A DNA stretch of 64,000 bases from Peribacillus asahii (GTDB lineage Bacteria; Bacillota; Bacilli; Bacillales; DSM-1321): contig NZ_QWVS01000020.1 in the NCBI RefSeq assembly GCF_003570725.1, positions 1 to 64,000 of the forward strand, given 5' to 3'. This document shows, piece by piece, positions 9,868 through 19,306 of the stretch. Below the pieces are notes generated by a model, which worked only from the letters and a program-made list of their open reading frames with translations, searched no databases and was not told the DNA's origin. The position numbers were made by a program, and so were the translations under genes. Position 1 is the first letter of the stretch, and each line of letters begins with the position of its first letter.

Positions 9868-10797
9868 TTAATAAACTGTTTCTTTAAAGAAAAATCCTGT
9901 ATCTAATGCACGATTCTTTGGTTGAATCGCTTCAACTTTTTCAAAAAGCTCACTCTTGATTTCATCATAACGATCCACGTCTTCTGCACATAAATCAATA
10001 GCTTGGCGATATAATTTCGTTATTTCAATAATATATTCTGGTGTTTTTAAAATCCCATCAATCTTAAACGAATCAATACCTGCTTCGACTAATTCTTGAA
10101 GCTCGTCAATCATACAGATATCGTTCGGGCTCATAATATGTGTACCATTTTCATCTTCATAAATCGGATATTTGTTTTCACGTTCTTTGTCATGTAAAAA
10201 CATATTGCGTTGTTGTGCACGATTTTCTACTTCTAGTGATTTCCCTTGGTATTCAAAATAGTTTCCAAGCAATGTTCGTTTAGATTGAAACATGCATGTC
10301 ATTCCATGCACTTGTACCTCAATTTCTACTTCAGCATGTTCTTTCATTTCAATGATAGCATCCATATTAATTTCACGAGCTACAACAGCACGAACTGAGC
10401 CGCGACGTCCCCAATAGTTCGCTGTATACCAATTTGTTACCGTCGTTTCCGTATTCCAGTGCAACGGCATATCTGGCGCTGCAGTGCGAACTGCCATTAA
10501 CACAGCCGGGTCTCCCCAAACGATGCGGTCAACTCCTGCTTCTTTTAGAAAAGCAATGTACTCTTCTAATTCATCTACTTTTTCATTATGAAAAATTGCA
10601 TTCATCGATACATATACTTTTTTGTTTGCAGCATGAGCAATTTGAATGACTTCCTTCACATCTTCACGTGTAAATTCTCCGGGTAAGCGAAGCGCATAAC
10701 GCTGCTCACCGATAATGAATGCATCGGCTCCTGCCTTAATAAGCGGTTCTATATCCGCTACACTTGTTGGAGTTACGAGCAATTCAGGCTTTTTCAT
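9868..10797 (-). CDS. trhP1: tRNA hydroxylation protein TrhP1 (peptidase U32 family)
   Basis: 309 residues, the YrrN type, a paralogue of TrhP2 without the C-terminal extension. It shares the barrel start (PELLVTPTSVADIEPLIKAG) and the motif VEIEVQVHGMTCMFQSKR, but keeps fewer cysteines than TrhP2. The two probably act as partners in forming 5-hydroxyuridine at tRNA position 34. The start is ATG 10797, with AGAGGTG six bases upstream; a GTG three codons earlier lies too close to that SD. Its first 14 bases overlap the end of trmR, showing tight coupling to the methyltransferase that completes the modification. Confidence 0.92.
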   Translation of the reverse strand: MKKPELLVTPTSVADIEPLIKAGADAFIIGEQRYALRLPGEFTREDVKEVIQIAHAANKKVYVSMNAIFHNEKVDELEEYIAFLKEAGVDRIVWGDPAVLMAVRTAAPDMPLHWNTETTVTNWYTANYWGRRGSVRAVVAREINMDAIIEMKEHAEVEIEVQVHGMTCMFQSKRTLLGNYFEYQGKSLEVENRAQQRNMFLHDKERENKYPIYEDENGTHIMSPNDICMIDELQELVEAGIDSFKIDGILKTPEYIIEITKLYRQAIDLCAEDVDRYDEIKSELFEKVEAIQPKNRALDTGFFFKETVY

Positions 10798-11446
10798 TTT
10801 GTTCACCTCTATGTTTACTAATGGCTATGCCATCTCCAATCGGTATAATGACCGTATCGTAATGTGGATGACTAAGCAGCCATGTATTAAAATTTTGAAT
10901 TCGTTTAATCAAACCGCGTCTACGCCTTGGTGTAATCGTCTCTAACTCTTCCGCAACTAGACCTTTGAATAAAACATTATCTGTAATGATAATTCCTCTC
11001 TCACTTAGCAGCGGCTCATACAATTCAAAGAAACGACGATACTGTCCTTTCGCTGCATCTACAAAGATTAAATCGAATGGTCCATGGTCCTTTACAACCT
11101 CAAAGGCTTCCAATGCATCAGATTCAACAAGGGTAATACGGTCGCTCAAACCAGACTTCTCAAAGTTTTGCTTTGCCACTTCGATTCGCTTTTCAATCCG
11201 CTCAATCGTGACAATACGAGCATTTGGCAAAGTCATCGCCATTCGAATGGCTGAATATCCAATCGCTGTCCCTAGTTCTAGAATTTTTTGCGGCTGTTGA
11301 AGTCGTAAAAACTGTAATAAAGTCGCAATCCCTTCCGGCTCCATAATCGGGACATGCTCTGCTTCTGCAAATTCTTCAATCTCTTTCAGTAATCCAGTCC
11401 GCTCTGGAATTAAGGATTGAAGATATTCATCTATTTTTCCGTTCAA
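10784..11446 (-). CDS. trmR: tRNA 5-hydroxyuridine methyltransferase TrmR
   Basis: A COMT-type O-methyltransferase of 220 residues (YrrM) that methylates ho5U34 to 5-methoxyuridine. The SAM motif ILELGTAIGYSAIRMA, the IERIEKRIEVAKQN loop and the metal-binding FDLIFVDAAKGQYRRF are all clear. I choose the TTG at 11446: GGAGGA lies about eight bases upstream and the resulting length fits the family. The ATG at 11482 has no SD. It heads the three-gene wobble-uridine operon. Confidence 0.9.
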   Translation of the reverse strand: MNGKIDEYLQSLIPERTGLLKEIEEFAEAEHVPIMEPEGIATLLQFLRLQQPQKILELGTAIGYSAIRMAMTLPNARIVTIERIEKRIEVAKQNFEKSGLSDRITLVESDALEAFEVVKDHGPFDLIFVDAAKGQYRRFFELYEPLLSERGIIITDNVLFKGLVAEELETITPRRRRGLIKRIQNFNTWLLSHPHYDTVIIPIGDGIAISKHRGEQNEKA

Positions 11447-11545
11447 AATCTGTTCCTCCAAATACGTACGTTCCTTAAGCATGGGCGTACATTCTTAATA
11501 TTTGCGACGACTAGACTTTTGGAGTCCTCTAATCGGCCTACATTA

Positions 11546-11570
11546 GAAAAAACTCGGCAACTGCCGAGCC
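11546..11570 (-). terminator. Terminator after mltG
   Basis: CTCGGC and GCCGAG pair around a 4-base loop, followed on the minus strand by six T. It separates mltG from the trmR operon. Confidence 0.85.
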
Positions 11571-11686
11571 AAAAGGTCATTATGTCCTTTTTCACTTGTC
11601 TTATTCTATCATATAAAAATAAATCTTGCTTTTCAAACCGACGATTTATTCTGATGAAATATTTAGCGCAAATACCTAATCCCTCA

Positions 11687-12814
11687 TTATTGATTCGTAA
11701 TATGTTCTGCTTTCTTCGCATTGTGCTCATCCAATGTTTTCGAATACAGCACTTCCCCTTCAGGAGTGGCTAAGAAATACAAGTATTTAGTCTTTTCCGG
11801 CTCTAATACTGCTTTAATGGACATCTCACCAGCATTAGCAATCGGTCCAGGCGGTAAGCCCTTCACTTTATAAGTGTTATAAGGAGAATCAATCTCTAAA
11901 TCTTTATAAAAAACACGTTCCTTATGTTCTCCTTTTGCATATAACACCGTTGGATCTGTTTGTAACGGCATCCCTTTATCTAGACGATTATAAAAAACAG
12001 AAGCAATTTTAGCACGATCGACTTTTTCTGTTGCTTCTTCTTCCACAAGAGAAGCCATTGTCAACAGCGTATGGACAGAGTAATCTTGCTCTATCATTTG
12101 TTCTTCATATTTAGTTAACATGTCTTCTGTTTGTTTAAGCATCTTTGAAATAACGGTTTCTAACGATGGAGACTCTTCCTCAAAATCATACGTTGAAGGA
12201 AATAAATATCCTTCAAGTGGATATTTAATGTCTTTGTCATAAATATCGTCCGTCAATAAAGCAGGGAACTTATCTTGCATACTTTGAATAAACTTTTTAT
12301 CATTTAGTTTCTTAAATACTTCTTTCGGATTTTGATCTGTTTTTTCGGCTACAATCTCGGCGATTTGGACAAGCTGCTTCCCTTCAGGAATCGTAATCTT
12401 CAGAGCCGCCTCTTTCATCATCTTTCCAGTCTTAATGCTGTTAACAATTTCTTGATGCGTCATCGATGGAGATAATGAATACTTCCCCGCCTGAAAACCA
12501 GATTCATTGCGAAATTTAATATAATATTTAAACACTCGTGCATTCTTAATAATTCCTTCTTCTTCTAGCAAGTTAGAGATAGAACTAACAGAAGAACCAA
12601 TTGGAATTTCTACCGTTCTCTTTTTCTTATCATTCGGGTCCAGCGGCTTTAGCGCTGAATTGACATACAAATAACCGCCTATTCCTGTTATTCCTATTAT
12701 CACAATCATCGCGATCATAATTCGAACAACAATCTTTCGAACTAATTGAGCATCCTCTTGCTGCTCTAATAATTTCTCTCTAATATTTTCCTTTTTAGAT
12801 TGCTTTGAGTCCAT
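11687..12814 (-). CDS. mltG: Endolytic murein transglycosylase MltG
   Basis: 375 residues, YceG/MltG family. It cuts nascent glycan strands at the outer face of the membrane and so sets strand length. There is a cytoplasmic basic/acidic N-terminus, one membrane helix (about residues 30-52), a LysM-like region and the catalytic domain with the active-site Glu in MASLVEEEATEK and the conserved YNRLDKGMPLQTDPTV. I start at ATG 12814 (MDSKQ), seven bases after AGGGGG; the frame extends 10 codons upstream through Cys/Gly codons lacking an SD. In B. subtilis this gene (yrrL) lies at the same place. Confidence 0.92.
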   Translation of the reverse strand: MDSKQSKKENIREKLLEQQEDAQLVRKIVVRIMIAMIVIIGITGIGGYLYVNSALKPLDPNDKKKRTVEIPIGSSVSSISNLLEEEGIIKNARVFKYYIKFRNESGFQAGKYSLSPSMTHQEIVNSIKTGKMMKEAALKITIPEGKQLVQIAEIVAEKTDQNPKEVFKKLNDKKFIQSMQDKFPALLTDDIYDKDIKYPLEGYLFPSTYDFEEESPSLETVISKMLKQTEDMLTKYEEQMIEQDYSVHTLLTMASLVEEEATEKVDRAKIASVFYNRLDKGMPLQTDPTVLYAKGEHKERVFYKDLEIDSPYNTYKVKGLPPGPIANAGEMSIKAVLEPEKTKYLYFLATPEGEVLYSKTLDEHNAKKAEHITNQ

Positions 12815-13035
12815 CTTCATTCCCCCTGCACAACCACAACACAAATTGATTATTTAATAATCACTTCGAATATTATACTAAAACAAAACGGCAAATACAT
12901 AGCTTTTACGAAATTATACAATTTCTCCTACATATTTATCGCAGATTAACAGGCAATAAGCCCCTATCTTAAGAGGAAAGAGGGGAAAAGAAGGAAAGAA
13001 ATCATTTTATTTTACACTTAACCGGGATGGAAGAC

Positions 13036-13057
13036 CTACTGACAGAAGTTTCACTTT
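13036..13057. repeat. Dispersed short repeat, copy 2
   Basis: A 22-base stretch (CTACTGACAGAAGTTTCACT then TT), nearly identical to 7461-7482. As in copy 1 it lies just past the terminator of the upstream gene (here yrzB) and before a cell-wall gene (here mltG). The rest of the 12815-13097 gap holds two AT-rich TATAAT sequences near 12875-12925 (minus sense) that may be mltG promoters, and nothing else I can recognise. Confidence 0.6.
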
Positions 13058-13097
13058 TATCAATAATATAATTAAAATATAATTAAATAGTTTCATA

Positions 13098-13131
13098 CAA
13101 AAAAAGCTGATCCCCATTAGGAGGATCAGCC
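13098..13131 (-). terminator. Terminator after yrzB
   Basis: GCTGATCC (13106-13113) pairs with GGATCAGC (13123-13130); on the minus strand six or more T follow. Confidence 0.85.
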
Positions 13132-13137
13132 CGCATC

Positions 13138-13419
13138 TTACTCTTCGCCTTCTTCGTCTAAAAACGTGTTCAGCATTTCTTCAATCATATCCCACTCTTC
13201 ATCTGTTTCGATTGGAGCAAGCTCACCATCTTCGTTATTTTCACTTGGTGTGAAAGAAGAAGCATGAATTTCGATTTCTTCATCTTCGTTATCAGAAATT
13301 GGGTAGTATAGCACATATGATTTGTTAAATTTATCAGAATCGAATGTAAACAAAATTTCACAAAGTTGCTCATTTCCATTTTCGTCTACTACTGTAATAT
13401 TATTTTCACCATGTTCCAT
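13138..13419 (-). CDS. yrzB: YrzB family acidic protein (DUF1292)
   Basis: 93 residues, strongly acidic, matching the DUF1292/YrzB family in length, composition and position after ruvX. It opens with [21 protein letters not shown] and contains YVLYYPI, both typical of the family, with Asp/Glu-rich ends. No membrane segment. It starts at ATG 13419, 12 bases after the ruvX stop, and its own terminator follows. It is likely co-transcribed with yrzL and ruvX. Function is unknown. Confidence 0.88.
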   Translation of the reverse strand: MEHGENNITVVDENGNEQLCEILFTFDSDKFNKSYVLYYPISDNEDEEIEIHASSFTPSENNEDGELAPIETDEEWDMIEEMLNTFLDEEGEE

Positions 13420-13430
13420 TCTTTTTCACC

Positions 13431-13856
13431 TCAAAGAGAATTTGTTTGACTGTCTAAGAAACCTTGCAGAATCATGACAGCCGCCATTTTATCAATGACC
13501 TTCTTGCGTTTACTCCGACTCACATCGGCTTCAAGCAGCACCCGTTCAGCAGCCATTGTAGTTAATCGTTCATCCCATAACACGACAGGCAGTTTGAATT
13601 TCTTTTCTAAATACGCCGCGAAATCTTGACTTGCTTGTCCGCGCGGTCCAATCGTCCCATTCATATTTTTTGGAAAACCGAGTACGATTTTTGACACTTC
13701 ATGTTCTTGAATAATTTCTCCAAGCCGTTTTATGCCAAAGTCTTTTACTGCTTCATTAATTTTGATTGTTTCCAATCCTTGTGCGGTCCAACCCATGGCG
13801 TCGCTAATTGCAACGCCAAGGGTTTTTGAACCTAAATCAAGTCCCATTGTACGCAT
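13431..13856 (-). CDS. ruvX: YqgF/RuvX family RNase H-fold nuclease
   Basis: 141 residues (YrrK), a putative Holliday-junction resolvase also linked to pre-16S rRNA processing. The RNase H-fold motif [15 protein letters not shown], the central [16 protein letters not shown] and the acidic [14 protein letters not shown] are all intact. The start is ATG 13856, with AGAGGA upstream; a GTG five codons earlier overlaps the yrzL stop and has no SD of its own. It lies between yrzL and yrzB, as in other Bacillus. Which of the two proposed nuclease roles holds here cannot be told from sequence. Confidence 0.9.
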   Translation of the reverse strand: MRTMGLDLGSKTLGVAISDAMGWTAQGLETIKINEAVKDFGIKRLGEIIQEHEVSKIVLGFPKNMNGTIGPRGQASQDFAAYLEKKFKLPVVLWDERLTTMAAERVLLEADVSRSKRKKVIDKMAAVMILQGFLDSQTNSL

Positions 13857-13867
13857 TAGTATTCCTC

Positions 13868-14125
13868 TCACTGATTCTTTAAATACGATTTGACCAACTC
13901 TTCAATAATTTCATCCCGTTCAAGCTTACGAATTAGATTTCTCGCATCCTGATGGCGTGGAATGTAAGCAGGGTCACCTGACAATAAATAGCCAACAATC
14001 TGATTGATTGGGTTATACCCTTTTTCTTGAAGAGCAGAATACACTTGAAATAATACTTCTTGTACATCTCTTTCAAATGGTTCTTCCGGAAAACTAAATT
14101 TCATCGTGTTATCAAAGGAACTCAT
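13868..14125 (-). CDS. yrzL: IreB family regulatory protein YrzL
   Basis: 85 residues, DUF965/IreB family. The conserved core [20 protein letters not shown], then [19 protein letters not shown], is complete. In enterococci IreB is a phosphorylated negative regulator of cephalosporin resistance; in Bacillus the role is not established. I start at ATG 14125 (MSSFDNT) because the family begins this way and GAGGTG lies nine bases upstream; an ATG four codons earlier (14137) is a possible alternative. A CTCTAC/GTAGAG palindrome lies just before the SD. It heads the yrzL-ruvX-yrzB group. Confidence 0.9.
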   Translation of the reverse strand: MSSFDNTMKFSFPEEPFERDVQEVLFQVYSALQEKGYNPINQIVGYLLSGDPAYIPRHQDARNLIRKLERDEIIEELVKSYLKNQ

Positions 14126-14191
14126 ATGGTCATGCACCTCTCCTCTACGTAGAGACTTCCATAATATACATTGTACAACACTTCTTACCGA

Positions 14192-16828
14192 TTATGAAAG
14201 TGAACGTACCCATTCTTCGACAAAATCAAGTGCTGCATCCAATTTTGCTGGATCTTTCCCGCCAGCTTGTGCCATATCTGGACGACCACCGCCGCCACCG
14301 CCGCAACGAGTTGCTACTTCTTTAATTAATTTTCCTGCATGGTAGCCTCGATCAATAAGATCTTTCGTTACACCAGCAATTAAGTTTACTTTGTCACCTT
14401 GTGCAGAACCAAGTACAAGAACGACAGAATCAAGTTTCTGTTTTAAATCATCTGCCATTACGCGTAAGTTATTCATGTCTGTATCTTGCACTTTTGCAAC
14501 TAATACGTTAACACCATTCACTTCTTTCACATTTGAAACAAGGTTTCCAGCCTCAATGTTACTTAACTTCGCAGATAAACTTTCATTTTCGCGCTGCAGT
14601 TCTTTCGTTTCAGCTAACACGGCATCAATACGTGCTGGTACGTCTTTCAAATTCGTTTTGAGTTTAGACGCCGCTTCTTTTAAAAGCGTAATTTGATCCG
14701 CCATTAATTTGTAAGCTCCAGCTCCTGTTACAGCCTCGATACGACGAGTTCCAGCACCAATTCCGCTTTCCGAAACAATTTTGAATAGACCGATTACCGC
14801 TGTATTTGGTACGTGACAACCACCGCAAAGCTCTAAGCTATAGTCTCCAATTTGAACAACACGGACAATTTTACCGTATTTTTCACCGAATAGAGCCATT
14901 GCTCCCATTGCTTTTGCTTCGTCAATATCTTTCAAATCAATTGTTACTTCTAAGCTTTGCCAAATTTTCTCGTTTACAATCGCCTCAATTTTCTCTAATT
15001 CCTCTGGCGTAATTTGACCAAAGTGTGAGAAGTCAAAACGTAAGCGTTCTGCTTGAACAAGAGAACCAGCTTGGTTAACATGTGTACCTAGTGTATCTTT
15101 TAATGCTTGATGTAAAAGATGTGTCGCTGTATGATTCTTCACAATTTCGCTGCGGTTTGCATAATCAACGGTTGCCACAACTTGTGCATCAGCCGATAAT
15201 GTTCCAGCAACGACTGTTACGCGGTGAAGATTTTGTCCATTGGGTGCTTTTTGAACATCCTGTACAGCTAATTGTACTGCTTCACTAGTAATCGTTCCTG
15301 TATCAGCAATTTGACCGCCGCTTTCTGCATAAAACGGTGTTTGATCTAAAATAATTTGAACTTCTTCGCCTTCGTGCGCTTCTGTAATAAGCTCACCGTC
15401 TTTAACGATTGCCACAACTTGCGCTTCTACTTGAAGTTTCTCATATCCAACAAATTCACTTGCAACCTTCACATCACCTAAAACGCCGCCTTGAATTTGC
15501 ATAGAATCTACATCTTGACGCGCAGCACGTGCACGTTCACGTTGTGCTTCCATTTCTTTCTCAAAGCCGTCATGGTCAACAGTCATGTTTTCTTCTTCTG
15601 CATACTCTTCTGTTAATTCAATTGGGAAACCATATGTGTCATATAAACGGAACGCATCCGCACCTGGAATGATACTTTCCCCTTGCTCTTTTTGTTTCTT
15701 AATCACTTCAGATAAAATGCTCAATCCATCATGCAGTGTTTCATGGAATCGCTCTTCTTCGTTTTTCACAACTTTAGCAATAAAGTCTTTTTTCTCTAAC
15801 ACTTCTGGATAGAAGTCTTTCATAATTTCTCCAACAACAGGCACTAATTCTAACATGAATGGTTCGTTAATGTTGATTTGTTTTGCATAACGAACGGCAC
15901 GGCGAAGTAAACGACGTAATACATAGCCGCGTCCTTCATTAGATGGGAGCGCACCATCACCTACTGCAAATGTTACCGTACGAATGTGGTCAGCAATAAC
16001 TTTAAACGCTACATCTGTTTCTTTATCTGCCCCATATTTCACATCTGTAAATTGTTCAACGGCACGAATAATTGGGATAAATAAATCTGTATCAAAATTC
16101 GTTGGTACGTTTTGAACGACAGAAGCCATACGCTCAAGGCCCATACCTGTATCAATATTTTTCTTTGGAAGCGGTGTATATGTACCATCTGGATTATGAT
16201 TAAATTGAGAGAAAACTAAGTTCCATACTTCTAAATGACGTTCATTTTCTCCGCCTGGATATAATTCCGGATCATTCGGGTCGTCGCCATATTCAGGTCC
16301 GCGATCGTAGAAAATTTCTGTATTTGGACCACTTGGGCCTTCTCCAATATCCCAGAAGTTTTCTTCTAAACGAATAATTTTCTCAGCCGGAATCCCAATT
16401 TTCTTATTCCATAACTCAAATGCTTCATCGTCTTCAGGATGAATGGTTACAGCTAGTTTATCTTTATCGAAGCCAATCCACTTTTCATCTGTTAGGAATT
16501 CCCAAGCCCACGTAATGGCTTCTTCTTTAAAATAATCGCCGATTGAGAAGTTTCCTAACATTTCGAAGAATGTATGATGGCGCGCTGTTTTCCCTACATT
16601 TTCAATATCGTTTGTACGAATTGCTTTTTGAGCATTTGTAATTCTTGGATTTTCTGGAATTACTCGTCCATCAAAATATTTTTTCAACGTCGCTACCCCA
16701 GAGTTAATCCATAATAAAGATGGATCTTCATGCGGAACAAGTGACGCACTCGGTTCAATGTTATGTCCTTTTTCCTTAAAAAAATCAAGATACATTTGGC
16801 GTATCTGTGCACCAGTTAAATATTTCAT
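14192..16828 (-). CDS. alaS: Alanyl-tRNA synthetase
   Basis: 878 residues, full length. It charges tRNA-Ala. The N-terminal class II catalytic core begins [19 protein letters not shown]; the editing domain carries NHTATHLLH and the zinc-binding CGGCH; the C-terminal domain ends in the Gly-rich [16 protein letters not shown] typical of AlaRS. No change in the key motifs is visible. Upstream lies a T-box leader with a T-box sequence and intrinsic terminator, so transcription should respond to uncharged tRNA-Ala. The gene precedes yrzL by about 65 bases. Confidence 0.97.
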   Translation of the reverse strand: MKYLTGAQIRQMYLDFFKEKGHNIEPSASLVPHEDPSLLWINSGVATLKKYFDGRVIPENPRITNAQKAIRTNDIENVGKTARHHTFFEMLGNFSIGDYFKEEAITWAWEFLTDEKWIGFDKDKLAVTIHPEDDEAFELWNKKIGIPAEKIIRLEENFWDIGEGPSGPNTEIFYDRGPEYGDDPNDPELYPGGENERHLEVWNLVFSQFNHNPDGTYTPLPKKNIDTGMGLERMASVVQNVPTNFDTDLFIPIIRAVEQFTDVKYGADKETDVAFKVIADHIRTVTFAVGDGALPSNEGRGYVLRRLLRRAVRYAKQININEPFMLELVPVVGEIMKDFYPEVLEKKDFIAKVVKNEEERFHETLHDGLSILSEVIKKQKEQGESIIPGADAFRLYDTYGFPIELTEEYAEEENMTVDHDGFEKEMEAQRERARAARQDVDSMQIQGGVLGDVKVASEFVGYEKLQVEAQVVAIVKDGELITEAHEGEEVQIILDQTPFYAESGGQIADTGTITSEAVQLAVQDVQKAPNGQNLHRVTVVAGTLSADAQVVATVDYANRSEIVKNHTATHLLHQALKDTLGTHVNQAGSLVQAERLRFDFSHFGQITPEELEKIEAIVNEKIWQSLEVTIDLKDIDEAKAMGAMALFGEKYGKIVRVVQIGDYSLELCGGCHVPNTAVIGLFKIVSESGIGAGTRRIEAVTGAGAYKLMADQITLLKEAASKLKTNLKDVPARIDAVLAETKELQRENESLSAKLSNIEAGNLVSNVKEVNGVNVLVAKVQDTDMNNLRVMADDLKQKLDSVVLVLGSAQGDKVNLIAGVTKDLIDRGYHAGKLIKEVATRCGGGGGGRPDMAQAGGKDPAKLDAALDFVEEWVRSLS

Positions 16829-16860
16829 CTATTTTTTCCTCCTTTTAATTTTGGGCATAC

Positions 16861-17095
16861 AAAAAACTCCCATCCCTAAAAAACAGGGACGAGAGTTAGC
16901 TCGCGGTACCACCCTGATTATGGACATCTTGCCTGTCCATCACCTTCATCTAGCCTTAACGCGGCGTAACGGCAGGTATTAGCTGCTCTCTGGACTAGCT
17001 TTCTGCTGCTCTTGATCTAAAATCCTTTCAGCCACGGGGATTTCTCTCTAGTAGACAGGGTTCAGCATACTTAATCCTTCAACGAATTGTCTTAT
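16861..17095 (-). promoter_or_regulatory. T-box riboswitch of alaS
   Basis: The minus-strand leader contains the T-box sequence AGGGTGGTACCGCG (16902-16915), followed by a terminator whose arms (around ACTCTCGTCCCT / AGGGATGGGAGT) end in a T run at 16861-16866. Upstream, stem I shows an AAGTA S-turn-like bulge near 17065. A GCT triplet at 16997-16999, set in GAAAGCTAGTCC, is the likely Ala specifier; that assignment comes by analogy with the hisS leader in this window and is less certain than the T-box itself. Confidence 0.92.
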
Positions 17096-17102
17096 GTATT
17101 GT

Positions 17103-17131
17103 ATTTTATTCACTACTATTTTATTTGTCAA
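17103..17131 (-). promoter_or_regulatory. Promoter of the alaS leader
   Basis: On the minus strand a consensus TTGACA (17126-17131) and TAAAAT (17103-17108) are 17 bases apart. The -35 overlaps the last codons of yrrI. Confidence 0.75.
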
Positions 17132-18197
17132 CAAGCGGCTCCTTCTTTCTGAAATGAACACGGGCATGAAGAACAAAAACTTTTAAAATAGCAAGGATTG
17201 GAATCGATACAATCATACCGATAATTCCCCCTATTTCACCGCCTGCTAGCAAGGCGAGCATAATGAATAACGGGTGCATGTGCAGGCTTTTCCCCACAAT
17301 CAACGGGGATAGCACATTCCCCTCTAAAAATTGCAAAACGAGCACAATAATCGCAACCGTAATTACCATTTTAATTGATAATGTTGCTGCAATAATAATA
17401 GCAGGAACCGCTCCAAAGATTGGCCCAAAGTATGGAATTACATTCGTAATCCCAATAATGACACCAAGCAGTAACGGATACTTCATATCAAATAACCAAA
17501 ACAATAACGTAGCAGCAACTCCAATCGCTACGCATACAAATAGCTGTCCCCGAATATAGCCACCGAGCGAGGTATCGACATCACGTAAAAATGCACGACC
17601 TTGCTTACGCCATTTTTTGGGCGTAATATACCAAATCATTTTCTTTAACGACTCGAAATCTTTTAACATATAAAAAGCAATAAAAGGAATCAGCCCAATA
17701 AGCACCAAAAAATCAAGTGCTTTCATTGCATAATTCATTAAATGATTTAAAAAGGTATTCATACGTATCGCAAGTACATCCATTCCGCTTTCAATTCGTT
17801 CATGCACATCAATGGGCCAATTAGACGTTTGATATTCCAGATTTCTCATCCACATTTTATATTGTTCCATTACAACAGGAACATTTTCAGAAAGCTCTTC
17901 TACTTGATTCATCATAGTTGGAATGCCTTTATAAATCCCAACCCCTAAACCTCCAAAGAAAAGTAGATAAATAATAATAACAGACAGCCCTCGCTTCACG
18001 CCTTTTTGATGAAGCGCTTCAACAACAGGATGTAATAGATAGCTAATAAATGCACCGATTATGAAAGGGAGTAATACAACCAGCATAACGGACAAAACGG
18101 GGCCCCACATCGGCTTTAATTTCATAAAAATATAAAAAACAATAAATAAAAGCAGAATAAACCCAAGTCGATAAAACCATTTTAAGCGAATATCCAC
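17121..18197 (-). CDS. yrrI: AI-2E family transporter YrrI
   Basis: 358 residues with about eight hydrophobic segments: two or three in the first 85 residues, then a long amphipathic loop (about 85-150) and a C-terminal cluster. The loop is the hallmark of the AI-2E/PerM exporter family, and the GVIIGITNVIPYFGPIFGA motif is typical. The substrate is unknown; some family members export autoinducer-2, others act as Na+/H+ antiporters. The start is GTG 18197, behind AGGAGG at eight bases. In B. subtilis yrrI also sits next to alaS, but there glnQHMP follows; that operon is absent here. Confidence 0.88.
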   Translation of the reverse strand: MDIRLKWFYRLGFILLLFIVFYIFMKLKPMWGPVLSVMLVVLLPFIIGAFISYLLHPVVEALHQKGVKRGLSVIIIYLLFFGGLGVGIYKGIPTMMNQVEELSENVPVVMEQYKMWMRNLEYQTSNWPIDVHERIESGMDVLAIRMNTFLNHLMNYAMKALDFLVLIGLIPFIAFYMLKDFESLKKMIWYITPKKWRKQGRAFLRDVDTSLGGYIRGQLFVCVAIGVAATLLFWLFDMKYPLLLGVIIGITNVIPYFGPIFGAVPAIIIAATLSIKMVITVAIIVLVLQFLEGNVLSPLIVGKSLHMHPLFIMLALLAGGEIGGIIGMIVSIPILAILKVFVLHARVHFRKKEPLVDK

Positions 18198-18321
18198 AAA
18201 TGACGCCTCCTAGTTTAGTTTTTGAATCAGGCTGACGTTTCATTCGTTTATAATGGAAATTAGCAGGTTTGTGTTGAATTTGATAGGATAATCTTCATGA
18301 TTGGCAAGCATTCATATAAAA

Positions 18322-18353
18322 TACAGCCTCCATGCATAGTTGCGGAGGCTGCT
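18322..18353 (-). terminator. Terminator after the 25-residue basic ORF
   Basis: CAGCCTCC (18324-18331) pairs with GGAGGCTG (18344-18351) around 12 bases; T-rich sequence follows on the minus strand. Confidence 0.7.
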
Positions 18354-18358
18354 TTTTA

Positions 18359-18436
18359 TTACAACATTGCTTTTAATTTTTTTCTCACTTTTTTAATGCT
18401 TCTATTGATTGTTTTAGTGACATTTCGTTTAGCCAT
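18359..18436 (-). CDS. 25-residue highly basic protein, possibly YrzQ-like
   Basis: A very short reading frame of 25 codons: MAKRNVTKTINRSIKKVRKK and five more residues (LKAML). It has 10 Lys/Arg and no acidic residue. AGAGGTG lies six bases before the ATG at 18436, an in-frame TAG sits seven codons upstream, and a terminator follows at once. It comes directly after the yrzR-like gene, where B. subtilis has the small gene yrzQ. The KKVRKKLKAM ending resembles the basic C-terminus of that group, but the chain is shorter. That it is real rests on the SD, spacing and position. Confidence 0.55.
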   Translation of the reverse strand: MAKRNVTKTINRSIKKVRKKLKAML

Positions 18437-18454
18437 CTCTCGCACCTCTTTTCC

Positions 18455-18649
18455 CTACATGGTGAAGCGGCGATCCTGTTCCTCAAATAAATCATCTAGA
18501 GAGCTAAGACTCCCATCCTCTTCGACCTGATGTGTTGAAATAAGTCCATTAGAGAGCGACATTTCAATAAAGCAACCCCAGCAATAGTACTGGTTTACAC
18601 CGATTTTCCCGACATCTTTACTGCGGCAATTCGGACATACAATTTCCAC
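18455..18649 (-). CDS. yrzR: Small zinc-ribbon protein, YrzR-like
   Basis: 64 residues from GTG 18649, which has GAGGTG six bases upstream; the longer frame reaches back into yrrD without an SD. The N-terminal half has a four-cysteine zinc ribbon (CPNC near residue 5 and CWGC near residue 20); the C-terminal half is acidic. The SD lies across the yrrD stop codon, so translation is probably coupled to yrrD. Position and size fit B. subtilis yrzR. Function is unknown; a nucleic-acid or protein contact through the ribbon is only a guess. Confidence 0.72.
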   Translation of the reverse strand: MEIVCPNCRSKDVGKIGVNQYYCWGCFIEMSLSNGLISTHQVEEDGSLSSLDDLFEEQDRRFTM

Positions 18650-18659
18650 AATGGACACC

Positions 18660-19112
18660 TCACTGTTTTGATACTGAAACAATGATGGCATCTTTTCCAC
18701 ATATAGGCGGCTCTTCTGAGTGGATTAGCTTGTTTTTTGAAAAAAAACCATCCGTTGTTTCATATGCTACAATCGTGCCCATTTTTTCCAAAAAACATAC
18801 ATCTTGCAGCAATCCTAATTCCTCGCCTATTTCTGAAAGCATCATTCTTCCTAACATTGCATCCTTATTCAGCAGCATGTCCACTTCTGGAATTTGTTCT
18901 TCAAACTCACCGCTTACAATGACTCCATCAGGCCCAAAAGAAGATACGTCATCTAACGCTACATAGACATTTTTTTTGAACAATCTTTGCTTCTGCACAA
19001 TAAGTCCTGTAATAATCCCAGCTTCAGATATACATAAATCGTTAACTATACCGATTTTTTCTCCATTTTTATCAACAACCGGCAAACCTTTTAATAAAGA
19101 AAACGTCCGCAA
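18660..19112 (-). CDS. yrrD: PRC-barrel domain protein YrrD
   Basis: 150 residues with two PRC-barrel-like halves. The first (about 1-75) holds KGLPVVDKNGEKIGIVNDL; the second (about 80-145) holds MLGRMMLSEIGEELGLLQDV. There is no signal peptide. I start at TTG 19112, seven bases after GAAGGTGG; the ATG at 19118 is only one base from that SD and the frame opens at 19148, so the start is uncertain by a few codons. It lies between recD2 and yrzR, as in B. subtilis. The PRC-barrel is a general small binding fold and the partner is unknown. Confidence 0.78.
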   Translation of the reverse strand: MRTFSLLKGLPVVDKNGEKIGIVNDLCISEAGIITGLIVQKQRLFKKNVYVALDDVSSFGPDGVIVSGEFEEQIPEVDMLLNKDAMLGRMMLSEIGEELGLLQDVCFLEKMGTIVAYETTDGFFSKNKLIHSEEPPICGKDAIIVSVSKQ

Positions 19113-19199
19113 AGTCATCCCACCTTCTCGAACAAGTATAGTATTCATCTTCCTGTCGAGAATGATAAGCTGAAACGTTTTCCATCTTACATTAAAACA

Positions 19200-19232
19200 A
19201 AAATAAACGAGAAACCATGAAGGGTCTCTCGC
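19200..19232 (-). terminator. Terminator after recD2
   Basis: Minus-strand stem CGAGAGACCC / GGTTTCTCG (19208-19231), followed by a T-rich tail (TTTATTTTTG). Confidence 0.75.
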
Positions 19233-19306
19233 TTACTTTCACATAGGCTCTATATTAAACAATATGGTTGATAAAACGAGTACAACAGCGTCTCATAACA
19301 AAACCT

